Shown here: piece by piece, positions 1 to 8,486 of the stretch
How positions within the stretch are numbered: position 1 is the first letter of the stretch
Layout: every line of letters starts with the position of its first letter
Assembly: GCF_013407925.2 (NCBI RefSeq)
Contig: NZ_CP060201.1
Location: 3,286,001 to 3,350,000, forward strand
Direction of reading: 5' to 3'
Source of the DNA: Pseudomonas protegens
GTDB taxonomy: Bacteria; Pseudomonadota; Gammaproteobacteria; Pseudomonadales; Pseudomonadaceae
DNA: 64,000 nt
Translations under genes and position numbers: made by a program
The notes under the pieces: generated by a model
Database searches by the model: none
Told to the model about the DNA's origin: nothing
Seen by the model: the letters and a program-made list of their open reading frames with translations, nothing else

Positions 1-921
1 CTGGATCGGGGTGACTACGTGCAGGCATTCGAGCTGCTCTACCGCAGTGGCGACATCTACTGGCACGACGCGGCGACCGTGGCGGAGCGGGTGCTGACCT
101 TGGATGAGCTCAAGCAGTTCGTCGACACCCAAGTGCCCGCGCCGCCGCCGACGCCCAAGCAACCCGATGCCTACTACGAGAGCCTGCCGATTGCCGCCCA
201 GTTGCGCGAACTGCTGGGCCGGCGGCTGTTGCGCGAGGGCCGCTACGAAGAGGGCTGGGGCTACTTCGACAGCCCCGAGCGCCAGGCCATCGCCAAGGCC
301 TACGGCGAGTACCGACGCCGCGCCGAGTCGGCGTGGCTGCCGACCCGCCGGGCCGAGGCCTATTACCAGGCCGGCAAGCTGGCGCGGACCTCTGGAATGG
401 AGATCCTGGGTTACGAAATGGGCCCGGACTACCACAGCCTGTGGGGCAGCTACAGCCTGGATATCCCGCCGGTGCAGGCCGGGCCCTTGATCAGTGCCGA
501 TGAAGTGCAGCGCCAGCAGGCCACCACCGCCGAGCCCGACGTGCGCTACCACTACCGCTACGTGGCCGGGGAACTGGGCAACCGGGCGGCGGATTTCCTG
601 CCACACACCAGCCAGGCCTATGCCGCGGTGCTGTGCAAGGCGGCGCGCTGGACCCGCGGCAGCGATGTCGAGATCGACTACTACCGGCGCTACGTGGAGA
701 ACGGTCCCTTTGTGGAATGGGCCGGCAACTTCGGCATGAACTGCCAGGAGCCGGACTTCGGCAGCGCCAACAAGCGCTACCTGACCCAGTGGCTGGACGC
801 ATCCCGTTCCGCGGTGGCCGAGCACAGGCTGGTTGCCGGCGCCGGTGCCGGCGTACTGCTGTTGGGGGCGGCCTACCTGTTCCGCCGCCGCCGCGCGGTG
901 TCCTCGCACAAGGCGACATAA
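1..921 (+). CDS. Hypothetical protein with C-terminal membrane anchor (5' end outside window)
   Basis: The reading frame is open from the first base, so the start lies upstream; a GTG at 19 is probably internal. The visible part of about 306 residues is rich in Tyr, Ala, Arg and Glu and reads as amphipathic helices (for example residues around RRAEAYYQAGKLA), like a helical-repeat (TPR/Sel1-like) protein, but I see no clear repeat register. The last 35 residues hold one hydrophobic segment (VAGAGAGVLLLGAAYLF) followed by an Arg cluster, which suggests a C-terminal membrane anchor with a short cytoplasmic tail. I do not recognise the family and infer no function. Confidence 0.7.
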   Translation: MDRGDYVQAFELLYRSGDIYWHDAATVAERVLTLDELKQFVDTQVPAPPPTPKQPDAYYESLPIAAQLRELLGRRLLREGRYEEGWGYFDSPERQAIAKAYGEYRRRAESAWLPTRRAEAYYQAGKLARTSGMEILGYEMGPDYHSLWGSYSLDIPPVQAGPLISADEVQRQQATTAEPDVRYHYRYVAGELGNRAADFLPHTSQAYAAVLCKAARWTRGSDVEIDYYRRYVENGPFVEWAGNFGMNCQEPDFGSANKRYLTQWLDASRSAVAEHRLVAGAGAGVLLLGAAYLFRRRRAVSSHKAT

Positions 922-937
922 AGGCGTGCCCCGGACC

Positions 938-1087
938 CTGTAGCCGCTGCCGCAGGCTGCGCACGAGCTGGGCGGCACTCCGACGCAGCGGTCGCGGCGA
1001 TCTCTGGGGCGCACATTTTTCGGGGATCGCCAGGCAAGGTCCTGCGGACCTTTGCGCAGCTTCGCCGAGGCTCAGCAGCGGCTACAG
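938..1087. repeat. REP-type inverted repeat pair
   Basis: CTGTAGCCGCTG at 938-949 is repeated as the perfect inverse CAGCGGCTACAG at 1076-1087. The arms extend imperfectly inward (GCCGCAGGCTGCG on the left, CGCAGCTTCGCCGAGGC on the right). This is the layout of a Pseudomonas intergenic REP doublet. It fills the whole gap between two convergent genes and may also end transcription. Confidence 0.7.
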
Positions 1088-1092
1088 AACCG

Positions 1093-1722
1093 TCAGGCTT
1101 GCTGGACAAAGGTCAGGCGCAGGGCGAAGCCGATCAGCAGGCTGCCGAACAGCCATTGCTGCACCCGTTGCGCCGACCGGCTGCGTTGCATCCAGCGGCC
1201 CAGCCCGGCTCCCGCCAGGGCGTAGCAGCAGTCGAACAGCCCGCCCACCGCCACCAGCAGCACCCCCAGGGTGACGAACTGCGGGACCACTGCCCCGGCC
1301 TGGGGATCGATGAATTGCGGCAACAGCACCGAGCAGAACAACAGCGCCTTGGGGTTCAGCAGGTTGGTCAGCACACCGCGCTGGATCGCCTGGCGCCAGC
1401 GCAGGGGCGTGGCTGCCGCGCCGCCGCCGTCGAGGTTGGGCAGCAGGTTGGCGCGCAGGCACTGGATGCCGATCCACAACAGGTAGGCGGCGCCCGCCAG
1501 GCGCACCAGGTCGAAGGTCCAGGGCGCGGCCTTGAACAGCGCCGCCAGGCCCAGGGCGGCCAGGGCCACGTGGCAGCCGCGGGAGATGGCCAGCCCCAGG
1601 GCCGTGGCCAGTGCCTGGGCCTTGCCCTGGCGGGCGCCGGTCTGCAGCAGCAGGATCATGTCGGGGCCGGGCAGCAGGTAGACCACCGCCAGAGCCAGGA
1701 AATACATCCACAGTTGCGCCAC
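1093..1722 (-). CDS. LysE/RhtB family amino-acid exporter
   Basis: Multi-span inner-membrane protein of about 209 residues. The N-terminus carries the family-typical stretch LPGPDMILLLQTGARQGK (first helix and loop). Further hydrophobic segments follow at roughly residues 40-60, 65-90, 130-150, 165-185 and near the C-terminus. The family exports amino acids and related metabolites using the proton gradient; the substrate cannot be read from the sequence. I chose the GTG at 1722 because a purine-rich GGGGG lies just upstream and the protein then begins at the usual place for the family; the longer frame to 1770 adds a non-hydrophobic leader. The divergent Lrp-type regulator is the expected partner, so control by an amino-acid effector is likely. 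Confidence 0.85.
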   Translation of the reverse strand: MAQLWMYFLALAVVYLLPGPDMILLLQTGARQGKAQALATALGLAISRGCHVALAALGLAALFKAAPWTFDLVRLAGAAYLLWIGIQCLRANLLPNLDGGGAAATPLRWRQAIQRGVLTNLLNPKALLFCSVLLPQFIDPQAGAVVPQFVTLGVLLVAVGGLFDCCYALAGAGLGRWMQRSRSAQRVQQWLFGSLLIGFALRLTFVQQA

Positions 1723-1858
1723 CTTGCACCCCCATTCGTTGTCGAGTCGGTGCGCCCAGTTTAGGGCCACAGGGGCGGGCAGGTGCTTGCGTAATCAGCC
1801 AGCAAAATGGCGAAAATTGGCATAACCTTCCAGCTTTCACTGCGATGACCAGCCAGAT

Positions 1859-2341
1859 ATGCCAAAGATGAAACTCGATGCCTACGACCGCAAGATTCTC
1901 GCCGCGCTGCAGCGCGATGGCCGCCTGAGCAACGTGCAACTGGCCGAGGAGATCGGCCTGTCGCCGTCACCCTGCCTGCGCCGGGTGCGCATGCTGGAAG
2001 AGGCCGGGGTGATTCGCGGTTATCAGGCGACCCTGGACCGCGACGAAGTGGGGCTGGGGCTGACGGTGTTCGTCGGGGTCAAGGTGGAACGGCACAACGA
2101 CGCCGAGGCCGAAGCCTTCCGCCAGGCGGTGTTGCAGTTGCCGGAGGTGATCTCGGCGTTCCTGGTGTCCGGCGAGTCGGACTTCCTGCTGCAGGTGGTG
2201 GTCCCGGACCTGCGCGGTTACGACCGCTTCCTCACCGGCTGCCTGCTGAAGATCCCCGGGGTCAGCGACATCCGCAGCAACTTCGCCATTCACACGGTGA
2301 AAACCCCAGGGCCCTTGCCATTGGGGCACTTGCCCGGCTGA
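1859..2341 (+). CDS. Lrp/AsnC family transcriptional regulator
   Basis: A protein of 160 residues, the normal length for this family. Residues about 5-65 form the AsnC-type helix-turn-helix (DRKILAALQRDGRLS, then LAEEIGLSPSPCLRRVRMLE). Residues about 70-150 are the RAM/ligand-binding domain that forms dimers and octamers and senses amino acids. It is divergent from the LysE exporter across a 136-bp gap, the classic arrangement in which the regulator activates the exporter when an amino acid accumulates. The start is the first ATG; a second ATG three codons later is possible because neither has a strong ribosome-binding site. Confidence 0.9.
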   Translation: MPKMKLDAYDRKILAALQRDGRLSNVQLAEEIGLSPSPCLRRVRMLEEAGVIRGYQATLDRDEVGLGLTVFVGVKVERHNDAEAEAFRQAVLQLPEVISAFLVSGESDFLLQVVVPDLRGYDRFLTGCLLKIPGVSDIRSNFAIHTVKTPGPLPLGHLPG

Positions 2342-2387
2342 TGATCCTGGCCAGCCGGGGCAGCGCCTCACCGGCATGCTCTAGCTA

Positions 2388-2522
2388 CTGTGGCGAGGGA
2401 GCTTGCTCCCGCTCGGTCGCGCAGCGGCCGCAGAATCTGGCTACGCGGGGTGTCAGGTACTTTGCGTTGGCCGGGCCTGGGGCCGCGTTGCAGCCCAGCG
2501 CGAGCAAGCTCGCTCGCCACAG
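2388..2522. repeat. REPIN (GAGCTTGCTC class)
   Basis: CTGTGGCGAGGGAGCTTGCTC starts at 2388 and its inverted partner, GCGAGCAAGCTCGCTCGCCACAG, ends at 2522, with about 90 bp between them. The same element with the same internal layout occurs at 59320-59453. Two inverted REPs as one unit is the definition of a REPIN, mobilised by RAYT transposases; no RAYT gene is in this window. It separates the Lrp-type gene from the end of the lipid cluster. Confidence 0.85.
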
Positions 2523-2526
2523 GGGC

Positions 2527-3459
2527 TCAGGTCCACCAGTAGCGCACCAGGTGGAAGAAGATCGGCGCGGCGAAGCACACCGAATCCAGGCGATCGAGCA
2601 TGCCGCCGTGGCCTTCGATCATGTGCCCCCAGTCCTTGACCCCGCGGTCGCGCTTGATCGCCGACATGACGATGCCGCCGGCAAAGCCCAGCAGGTTGAT
2701 CAGCAGGGCGATGAGGAACGACTGCCAGACATTGAACGGGGTGATCCAGAACAGCGCGCCGCCGATCAGCGACGCCAGCAGGATGCCGCCGACAAAGCCT
2801 TCCACGGTCTTGGACGGCGACAGGTTGGGGGCGATCTTGCGCTTGCCGAAGAGTTTTCCACAGACGTACTGCAGCACGTCCGAGAGCTGCACCACGATCA
2901 CCAGGTAAGCGATCAGCAGCAGGTTGCGGCCTTCGTAGCCATCGATGTTCAGGGTCAGCAGGGCCGGCACGAAGGACACGCAGAACACCGCGATCATCAG
3001 GCCCCACTGGACCTTGGAGGCGCGTTCCAGGAAGTGCGTGCTGTCGCCGCCCAGGGACGCCAGGATCGGCAACAGCAGGAACACGTAGACCGGGATGAAG
3101 ATCGAGAACAATCCGTACCAGTCGGAGTAGATCAGCAGGTACTGCAGGGGCAGGGCCAGGTAGAAGGCGGCCACCAGGGCCGGATAGTCGCTGCGCCGGG
3201 TCGGGGTCAGGGTGAGGAACTCGCGCAGGGCGTAGAACGACACCGCATAGAACAGCAGGATCACCGCCGCGGTGCCGAGCCAGAAGGCGATGCCGATCAC
3301 CAGCACCATCACCCACCAGGCGTTGATCCGCGCATTGAGGTTGTCGATCACCGGGTTGGGCGTGCCACGGGTGCGCCACTGGAGGATGAAACCGATCAGC
3401 GAGGCCAGCACCAGAATGGCGCCGATGCCGCCGAACAACATCAGGGTCTGCTTATCCAT
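2527..3459 (-). CDS. Phosphatidate cytidylyltransferase (CdsA family, YnbB-like)
   Basis: Integral membrane enzyme of 310 residues with about eight hydrophobic segments. The CTP-transferase signature lies in the C-terminal half: SDVLQYVCGKLFGKRKIAPNLSPSKTVEGFVGG, shown here in two parts as SDVLQYVCGKLFGKRK (residues about 190-205) and APNLSPSKTVEGFVGG. The conserved acidic end DRGVKDWGHMIEGHGGMLDR follows at about 272-291. The family makes CDP-diacylglycerol from phosphatidate and CTP. It is the last gene of the cluster that also holds a CDP-alcohol phosphatidyltransferase, so it probably supplies that enzyme's CDP-activated lipid. It is 1 bp from the acyltransferase gene. The main housekeeping cdsA normally sits next to uppS elsewhere, so this is likely a second enzyme, as YnbB is in E. 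coli. Confidence 0.87.
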   Translation of the reverse strand: MDKQTLMLFGGIGAILVLASLIGFILQWRTRGTPNPVIDNLNARINAWWVMVLVIGIAFWLGTAAVILLFYAVSFYALREFLTLTPTRRSDYPALVAAFYLALPLQYLLIYSDWYGLFSIFIPVYVFLLLPILASLGGDSTHFLERASKVQWGLMIAVFCVSFVPALLTLNIDGYEGRNLLLIAYLVIVVQLSDVLQYVCGKLFGKRKIAPNLSPSKTVEGFVGGILLASLIGGALFWITPFNVWQSFLIALLINLLGFAGGIVMSAIKRDRGVKDWGHMIEGHGGMLDRLDSVCFAAPIFFHLVRYWWT

Positions 3460-3460
3460 C

Positions 3461-4084
3461 TCAGGCGTGCTCCGGGGCCAGGGCCAGCAGCGCGGCGCGG
3501 CTGCGTTCGAGGAAGTGTTCCTTGGTTTCGTCTTCTTCCAGGCTCAGCGGCGCACCGAAGCTGGTGGTGCACAGCAGCGGCAGGGGCAGGAAGCGGCCCT
3601 TGGGCATGACCCGGTTGAGGTTGGCGATCCACACCGGGATCACCTCCACCTGTGGATAACGTTTGGCCAGGTGGTAGATCCCGCTCTTGAACGGCAGCAG
3701 GCCGTCTTCCGGGTTGCGTGTGCCCTCCGGAAAGATGATCAGCGAGTCGCCCTGGTCCAGGGCATCGAGCATCGGCTGCAAGGGATTGTTATCCACAGCC
3801 TCCTTGCGCTCGCGGTCGATCAGCACGCCGTTGAACACCCGGTTGATGATGTAGCGGCGCAGGGCGCTTTTCTGCCAGTAGTCGGCACCGGCCACCGGCC
3901 GGGTCAGCCTGCGCAGGGCCGGCGGCAGCGAGGCCCAGAGCAGCACGAAGTCGCCGTGGCTGCTGTGGTTGGCGAAGTAGATCCGCTGCACCGGTCGCGG
4001 CGCGGAGCCGAGCCACAGGCTGCGGGCCCCGGTGATGCTGCGGGCGGCGGAGGTGATGAGATTGGCAACCAGGGGTTCGAACAT
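3461..4084 (-). CDS. Lysophospholipid (1-acylglycerol-3-phosphate type) acyltransferase
   Basis: PlsC-family protein of 207 residues. Motif I, NHSSHGD (His-x4-Asp), is near residue 40 and carries the catalytic His and Asp. Motif III, FPEGTR, is near residue 120 and binds the phosphate of the acceptor. Motif II is represented by NGVLIDRERK, and motif IV by VIPVWIANLN. The family moves an acyl chain from acyl-CoA or acyl-ACP to a lysolipid. I chose the ATG at 4084 because AAGGA lies 6 bases upstream of it; the ATG at 4090 would have no spacer. This enzyme is not part of E. coli ynbABCD, so it extends that pathway here. DnaA-box sequences lie within the gene. Confidence 0.88.
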   Translation of the reverse strand: MFEPLVANLITSAARSITGARSLWLGSAPRPVQRIYFANHSSHGDFVLLWASLPPALRRLTRPVAGADYWQKSALRRYIINRVFNGVLIDRERKEAVDNNPLQPMLDALDQGDSLIIFPEGTRNPEDGLLPFKSGIYHLAKRYPQVEVIPVWIANLNRVMPKGRFLPLPLLCTTSFGAPLSLEEDETKEHFLERSRAALLALAPEHA

Positions 4085-4953
4085 GGGCATTCCTTATCCG
4101 GCGAAGGTCAGCCAGGGGCTGGCCAGGATCAAGCTCAACAGCACCAGCACCTGGGCCGCCAGCAGCAACGCCTGACGGCGCAGCAGGCCAAGGGCCCCGC
4201 GGCTGCGTTCGTTCCAGGGCCGGCCACCGCGCTGGGCGGGCTGCAGACCGAGGGCGCTCAGGGCCTGGTCCAGGGCCTGGGTGCTGTGTTCGAGGGACGC
4301 GGGGCCATCGGCCACGCGCTGGAACAGGTCGGCGTCGAAGGCCACCCGCAGCGCCAGGTACTTTTCCACCAGCCCTAGCAGTAGCAGGGCCAGGCTGACG
4401 ATCAGCCCACCCAGGGTGACGCTGGCCAGCAGGTACTGACCCAGGCCATACAGCGCGCCGAGCAGGGTCAGGCCTGTGGATAACTGATCCAGGGCCCGGC
4501 CCCGGCGCAGCAGGCTGGCTACGCTGTACAGCTGCATTTCACTGGACATGGGCCGGGCTCTTGGCGGGGATCAGGGTCTGCAGCGCCTGGCGCTGGGCCG
4601 CTTGCAGGACGATCTGCGGGCGGGCCCGCTGGATCTGCACGATGGCCGCGTCCACCGTGGCGGCGCGCCCGCTGTGCAGCAGCCAGGCGGCAATCGCCGT
4701 GGCGCTGCGCGAATAGCCCAGGGCGCAGCACACCAGCAACGGGCCTTGCCGGCGCAGGCGTTCCACCGCTTGCGCCGCGGCCAGGCATTGTTCGGCGCTG
4801 AGGGCACACAGGTCCAGTGCCGGCAGGCTCTGATAGGCCTGCAAGCCGCGGCTGTCCAGGGACAGCTCGGCGCACAGGTCGAGCACCGCGACAAACGGAC
4901 TGTCCCTGAGCTCCACCGGGGTGGGCAGGCGGCCGAGCCAGACGTTATCCACA
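3651..4953. other. Four exact DnaA-box sequences within the lipid cluster
   Basis: The 9-mer TTATCCACA occurs exactly at 3651-3659 (minus), 3789-3797 (plus), 4475-4483 (minus) and 4945-4953 (plus). A one-mismatch copy, TTGTCCACA, is at 4979-4987. All are inside coding sequences. By base composition fewer than one exact copy is expected in the whole window. Binding by DnaA is inference. Confidence 0.55.
4094..4549 (-). CDS. Small membrane protein of the lipid cluster, unknown function
   Basis: A protein of 151 residues with hydrophobic helices at about residues 22-42 and 45-65 and one near the C-terminus (residues about 125-147). Between them is a soluble loop of about 55 residues with a heptad-like pattern (STQALDQALSALGLQ). 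I do not recognise a named domain. It overlaps the end of the phosphatase gene by 11 bp and precedes the acyltransferase by 9 bp, so it is in the same operon and probably acts with these membrane enzymes. An ATG four codons in (4537) is an alternative start. Confidence 0.75.
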   Translation of the reverse strand: MSSEMQLYSVASLLRRGRALDQLSTGLTLLGALYGLGQYLLASVTLGGLIVSLALLLLGLVEKYLALRVAFDADLFQRVADGPASLEHSTQALDQALSALGLQPAQRGGRPWNERSRGALGLLRRQALLLAAQVLVLLSLILASPWLTFAG

Positions 4954-5888
4954 ACCTGATCCGGCTGTGGATGGTTTTTTGTCCACAACCGCGAGTTGAT
5001 CCAGGCCGCCGCCAGGTAAGGGGCCAGCAGCCAGCGGGCGGCCGGGCTCAGGCGGCCGTCCTGACGCTTCTGGAACCCTGTGGCGCCGAGCAGGGCGTAG
5101 TTCAGGGCCACCAGCAGCAGCGCCACGGCGGGCCAGATCAGCCACAGCCCGGTGCCGCCCCAGGTGAAGGCAGCCACCGCCAATAGCGCCGCGCCCAGAC
5201 CGTAGCGTCCGGCCAGCTGGCGGCGTCGCCGGTCACGGGCCGGTTGTGCGCTGAACAGCGGGCTGGGGCGATCCAGCGGCCACAGCCAGACACACAGCCA
5301 GCCGGCCAGGGCGCCGGTGGGCACATCGACAAAGTGATGTTGATAAGTGGTCAGCACCGACACCCCGATCAAGCCGAACCAGCCATGCACCAGCCAGCGC
5401 CAGAAGCCCTGGCTATGCCGGGCGTAGCAGACCCACAGCACCACCAGCAGGGCGATGTGCAGCGACGGTGCCTGGTTGAAGGGTTTGTCGAAGCCGGCCA
5501 GCACCTCGAACAGCCAGCCGAACACCCCGTCCAGCTCCGGCCGGGGGAAGGTGAAGCGCAGCGGCCAGAGCAAAAAGCAACTGACCGCGATCAACTGGGC
5601 GCTGAGCAGGCGCAGGGCGTGGCGCTTGAGCTCGTCCCGGCTGCGGGGCAGTAGCAGGGAGAAGCCGTAGAGCAGGTCGATGGACCAGTAGGGCACGATG
5701 GTCCAGGCCCAGAACGGCATGTGCCGCTCCCAGTCGAAGACCAGGCTGCCGACGTCGTCGCGCTGGGCGGTGACCCAGGTGGCGAAGCCGTAGGTGCTGA
5801 AAAATAGCGGCGCCAGGAGCAGCAGCCAGAGCACCGCCGGTTTCAGCAGGCCCGGCTCCCGCGCTGGCAAGGCAGCTGCGCTCATCAT
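4539..5888 (-). CDS. PAP2 phosphatase fused to dual-specificity (Tyr) phosphatase, YnbD-like
   Basis: A two-domain membrane protein of 449 residues. The N-terminal half is a PAP2-type integral membrane phosphatase: about six helices, with the motifs APSLHIALL (residues about 140-148) and TTYQHHFVDVPTGALAG (about 180-196), which supply the usual His and Asp. The C-terminal half is a cytoplasmic cysteine phosphatase with the CX5R loop CALGYSRSAT near residue 395. The same fusion is seen in E. coli YnbD. PAP2 enzymes remove phosphate from lipid phosphates; the substrate of the second domain is unknown. The start is taken at 5888, where ATGA overlaps the stop of the upstream gene, so translation is coupled. 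A DnaA-box sequence lies inside the gene. Confidence 0.87.
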   Translation of the reverse strand: MMSAAALPAREPGLLKPAVLWLLLLAPLFFSTYGFATWVTAQRDDVGSLVFDWERHMPFWAWTIVPYWSIDLLYGFSLLLPRSRDELKRHALRLLSAQLIAVSCFLLWPLRFTFPRPELDGVFGWLFEVLAGFDKPFNQAPSLHIALLVVLWVCYARHSQGFWRWLVHGWFGLIGVSVLTTYQHHFVDVPTGALAGWLCVWLWPLDRPSPLFSAQPARDRRRRQLAGRYGLGAALLAVAAFTWGGTGLWLIWPAVALLLVALNYALLGATGFQKRQDGRLSPAARWLLAPYLAAAWINSRLWTKNHPQPDQVVDNVWLGRLPTPVELRDSPFVAVLDLCAELSLDSRGLQAYQSLPALDLCALSAEQCLAAAQAVERLRRQGPLLVCCALGYSRSATAIAAWLLHSGRAATVDAAIVQIQRARPQIVLQAAQRQALQTLIPAKSPAHVQ

Positions 5889-7642
5889 TGCACCCGTTGC
5901 GCCAGGGATACGCTGAAGATCCCCCATTCATCCACGCGCATGGTGATCTTGCGAAAGCCCGCGGCTTCCACCAGTTGGTCCATTTCCGCCTGGGTGCGGC
6001 GGCGCATGACCCAGGCCTGGCCTTCGCGGTGGCTGGTCAGGGCGCGGGCGATCAGTTCCAGCTGCGGGTGCCACGGCTGGCCGGTGTACACCAGGTAGCC
6101 GCCGGGTTCCACGGCGCTGGCCAGCCCCGCCAGGGAGCCGCCGACCATCTGGTTGTCGGCGAACAACTCGTACAACCCGGACACCACCGCCAGGGTCGGC
6201 TTGGGATCGAGGGCCGCCAGGTCCTCGCGGTCGAAGGCGTTGCCTTTGACGAACCGCGCGATCTCGCCCAGGCCCTTTTCCTGGATCAGGGCACTGCCGT
6301 CGCGCACGTTGATGTCGCTGTAGTCGCGCAGCAGGATCGATTCCGGCAGTGGGCTGACCCCTTGCAGGGCTTCGAGGATGTAGCGGCCGTGGCCGGCGGC
6401 GATGTCGACGATGCGCACTTCGCTGTTCTGCTCACGGAGTTTTTCCATGGCCAGGCGCAGCAGTTCTTCCACGTGCAGCTTGCGCTGGCGGATGCCGCGC
6501 CAGCCGATGGAGTTCAGGTAGTTCTGGTCGATCAACCGGCCCAGGGCGGAATGCCCGGTGGGCTGGTTGCGGTAGACGTAGTCCAGGGTGCTGCCGGAGT
6601 CGAAGCCGGTGTCGAAGCCCAGCTTGACCCCCGCCGACAGCTGGCTGCCCAGGCGCATGCTGGCGCGGGTGGCGCGCCAGTACAGGTCGCGCAGGGAGTT
6701 GTGCGGCAGCGGTGCGGCCAGGGCCTCGGATTCGGCGCAGGTCACGCCCAGGCGGTCGGCGTCCAGCAGGGCAGGGCGGTTCAGCGGGCGGGCGAAGTTC
6801 TGCAGGATGAAGCGGCGGATGCTGGCCATGGCCGGGGCGCGGTGCTTTTCTCCCAGGGTGTCGTGGAAGAAGCCGGGGAGGATGTGCTTTTCCTTGTGCA
6901 GGCTGCCCAGGCGCTCGAAGAACTGCTCCTGGGGCTTGCGGTGCACCACGAAGTCGGCGCCGGAAATCAGCAATTGGGTCGGCACCTGGATCGCCTGGGC
7001 GTCGGCCACCACCCGGTCGGCTGCTTCATACAGGCCCAGCAGCACGTTGACCGAGATGGCCTTGGTGATCAGTGGGTCGGCGTCGTAGCTGCGCACCCGT
7101 TCCGGGTCGTGGCTCAGGAAGCGCGCCTTGACGTAGCTGTTGACGAAGAAGTTGCCGCGAAAACGCCGCATCAGCGCCAGGCCCGGGCGGGCGAAGGGCA
7201 CGTACAGCTTGACCTTGAACGCCGGCGAGGCCAGTACCAGGGAGCGGATGCGCGGCGCGTAGTCGTGGACCCAGGTGGAGGCGATCACCGCGCCGACGCT
7301 CTGGGCCACCACGGCGATGTTTTCTTCGTCGATGCCGTGGGCGCTGCCCAGGTGGTCGCAGAAGGTCTGCACGTCGCGCACGCTGGTGGCGAAGCTCGGG
7401 CTATCGCCCCGGGCACCCGGGGATTGGCCGTGGCCGCGAGCGTCCCAGGCGAAGAAGTCGAACTGCGGCAGGTTCAGCTCGTCCACCAGGTGGGCAATGC
7501 GCCCGGAGTGTTCGTGCCCGCGATGGAACAGCAGCACCGCCTGACGCGGTTCGCCGGGCACCACTTCAGTGGCCGGCCAGTGGCGGTAAAACAGTTCGAC
7601 GCCGTCATGGGTCCGGAACGTCTGGTGTTGAGCGTCGCGCAT
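5885..7642 (-). CDS. Bifunctional alpha/beta hydrolase and SAM methyltransferase, YnbC-like
   Basis: A protein of 585 residues with two enzymes in one chain. Residues about 8-285 are an alpha/beta hydrolase of the monoacylglycerol-lipase/lysophospholipase type: oxyanion region LLFHRGHEHSGR, FFAWDARGHGQSPG, nucleophile elbow VAQSVGAV (Ala in place of the usual first Gly) and a late GFFHDTLGE that can supply the His. Residues about 330-585 are a class I methyltransferase with the SAM-binding motif RIVDIAAGHGRYILEAL near 410. The same fusion is YnbC in E. coli. Taken together it could deacylate and methylate the lipid made by the neighbouring enzymes, which is inference. I chose the ATG at 7642 because AAGGA is 6 bases upstream of it. 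Confidence 0.87.
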   Translation of the reverse strand: MRDAQHQTFRTHDGVELFYRHWPATEVVPGEPRQAVLLFHRGHEHSGRIAHLVDELNLPQFDFFAWDARGHGQSPGARGDSPSFATSVRDVQTFCDHLGSAHGIDEENIAVVAQSVGAVIASTWVHDYAPRIRSLVLASPAFKVKLYVPFARPGLALMRRFRGNFFVNSYVKARFLSHDPERVRSYDADPLITKAISVNVLLGLYEAADRVVADAQAIQVPTQLLISGADFVVHRKPQEQFFERLGSLHKEKHILPGFFHDTLGEKHRAPAMASIRRFILQNFARPLNRPALLDADRLGVTCAESEALAAPLPHNSLRDLYWRATRASMRLGSQLSAGVKLGFDTGFDSGSTLDYVYRNQPTGHSALGRLIDQNYLNSIGWRGIRQRKLHVEELLRLAMEKLREQNSEVRIVDIAAGHGRYILEALQGVSPLPESILLRDYSDINVRDGSALIQEKGLGEIARFVKGNAFDREDLAALDPKPTLAVVSGLYELFADNQMVGGSLAGLASAVEPGGYLVYTGQPWHPQLELIARALTSHREGQAWVMRRRTQAEMDQLVEAAGFRKITMRVDEWGIFSVSLAQRVQ

Positions 7643-7652
7643 TGCCATTTCC

Positions 7653-8276
7653 TTATGCAGAGGGAGCGTTGTGCTGAACTTCTTTGAGGCCCTGACGGAC
7701 CCGATTGATCAGGGTGTAGACCAGCAAGGCGGCAACCAGTGCCAGCACGCCGTTGATCCACAGGGCGCCGAGCCAGCCCAGAGCGATGCCGGTGGCCAGC
7801 ACGCCGAGGATGAACGCACGGTCGCTCTTGCCCATGGGCCCGTCGTAGCGCCGTGAGGCGCCGACCATCGGCCCGAGCACCCCGGCGTATTCGCTGAACA
7901 GCGCCAGCAGGGTCACCGCCAGCACCAGCAGCAGGCTGACGCCCGGGAGCAGGGCGAAGGGCAGGATCAGCGCGCTGTCGGCGACCACGTCGCAGAGTTC
8001 ATTGAGGTAGGCGCCCAGGCGCGATTGCTGGCCGAATTCCCGGGCCAGCATGCCGTCGATGGCATTGAGCGCCATGCGCAGGATCATCCACAGCGGAATC
8101 AGGGCGAACAGCCAGGCGTGGCTGGCGAACAGGGCGATGACGGTGCCGACCAGGAGTGAGATGACGGCGGCCAGGACGGTGATCTGGTTGGCCGTGGTGC
8201 CGTTGTCGTACAGGCGCTGCACCAACGGCCGCAGCAGGTTCTGAAAGCGCGGTTTGAGCTGGTAAATCGAGAGCAT
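7653..8276 (-). CDS. CDP-alcohol phosphatidyltransferase, YnbA-like
   Basis: A membrane protein of 207 residues and the first gene of the minus-strand lipid operon. The family motif DG-x2-AR-x8-G-x3-D-x3-D is present near residues 70-92 as DGMLAREFGQQSRLGAYLNE followed by LCD; the third acidic position is Asn instead of Asp. The acidic residues hold two metal ions and the fourth normally acts as base, so the Asn may mark a subfamily with altered chemistry. The family joins a CDP-activated lipid to an alcohol such as glycerol phosphate, serine or inositol. The acceptor is unknown. The start at 8276 fits the hydrophobic N-terminus; a longer frame to 8327 adds an unlikely leader. Confidence 0.85.
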   Translation of the reverse strand: MLSIYQLKPRFQNLLRPLVQRLYDNGTTANQITVLAAVISLLVGTVIALFASHAWLFALIPLWMILRMALNAIDGMLAREFGQQSRLGAYLNELCDVVADSALILPFALLPGVSLLLVLAVTLLALFSEYAGVLGPMVGASRRYDGPMGKSDRAFILGVLATGIALGWLGALWINGVLALVAALLVYTLINRVRQGLKEVQHNAPSA

Positions 8277-8486
8277 GATGGGACGGTTCCTTGTCGCACG
8301 CGGTGAGCAGGGCTGGATTATTGCCATAAATGCCAGGGGGCTGACATCAGAAGTTTCTGCTCCAGCAAATGGCTGCCAGTTGTGTCTTCGACGCGCGCTA
8401 TAGATGAAAAGGCATGACGTGCGACAAAAATTTCACTCGATGGGTTATACAGTAACGAATTGTTTCAACTTCTTTCGGCCCGGGGT

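Noticed and set aside
2341..3609. Long open frame on the plus strand (422 codons) across the CdsA-like gene
   Set aside because: It is antisense to a membrane enzyme with clear motifs, is rich in Gln, His, Asp and Arg as antisense frames are in high-GC DNA, and has no recognisable domain.
5888..7687. Plus-strand frame of 599 codons opposite the hydrolase-methyltransferase gene
   Set aside because: The opposite strand holds a protein with two identifiable catalytic domains; this frame has only low-complexity Gln/Val/Gly composition.
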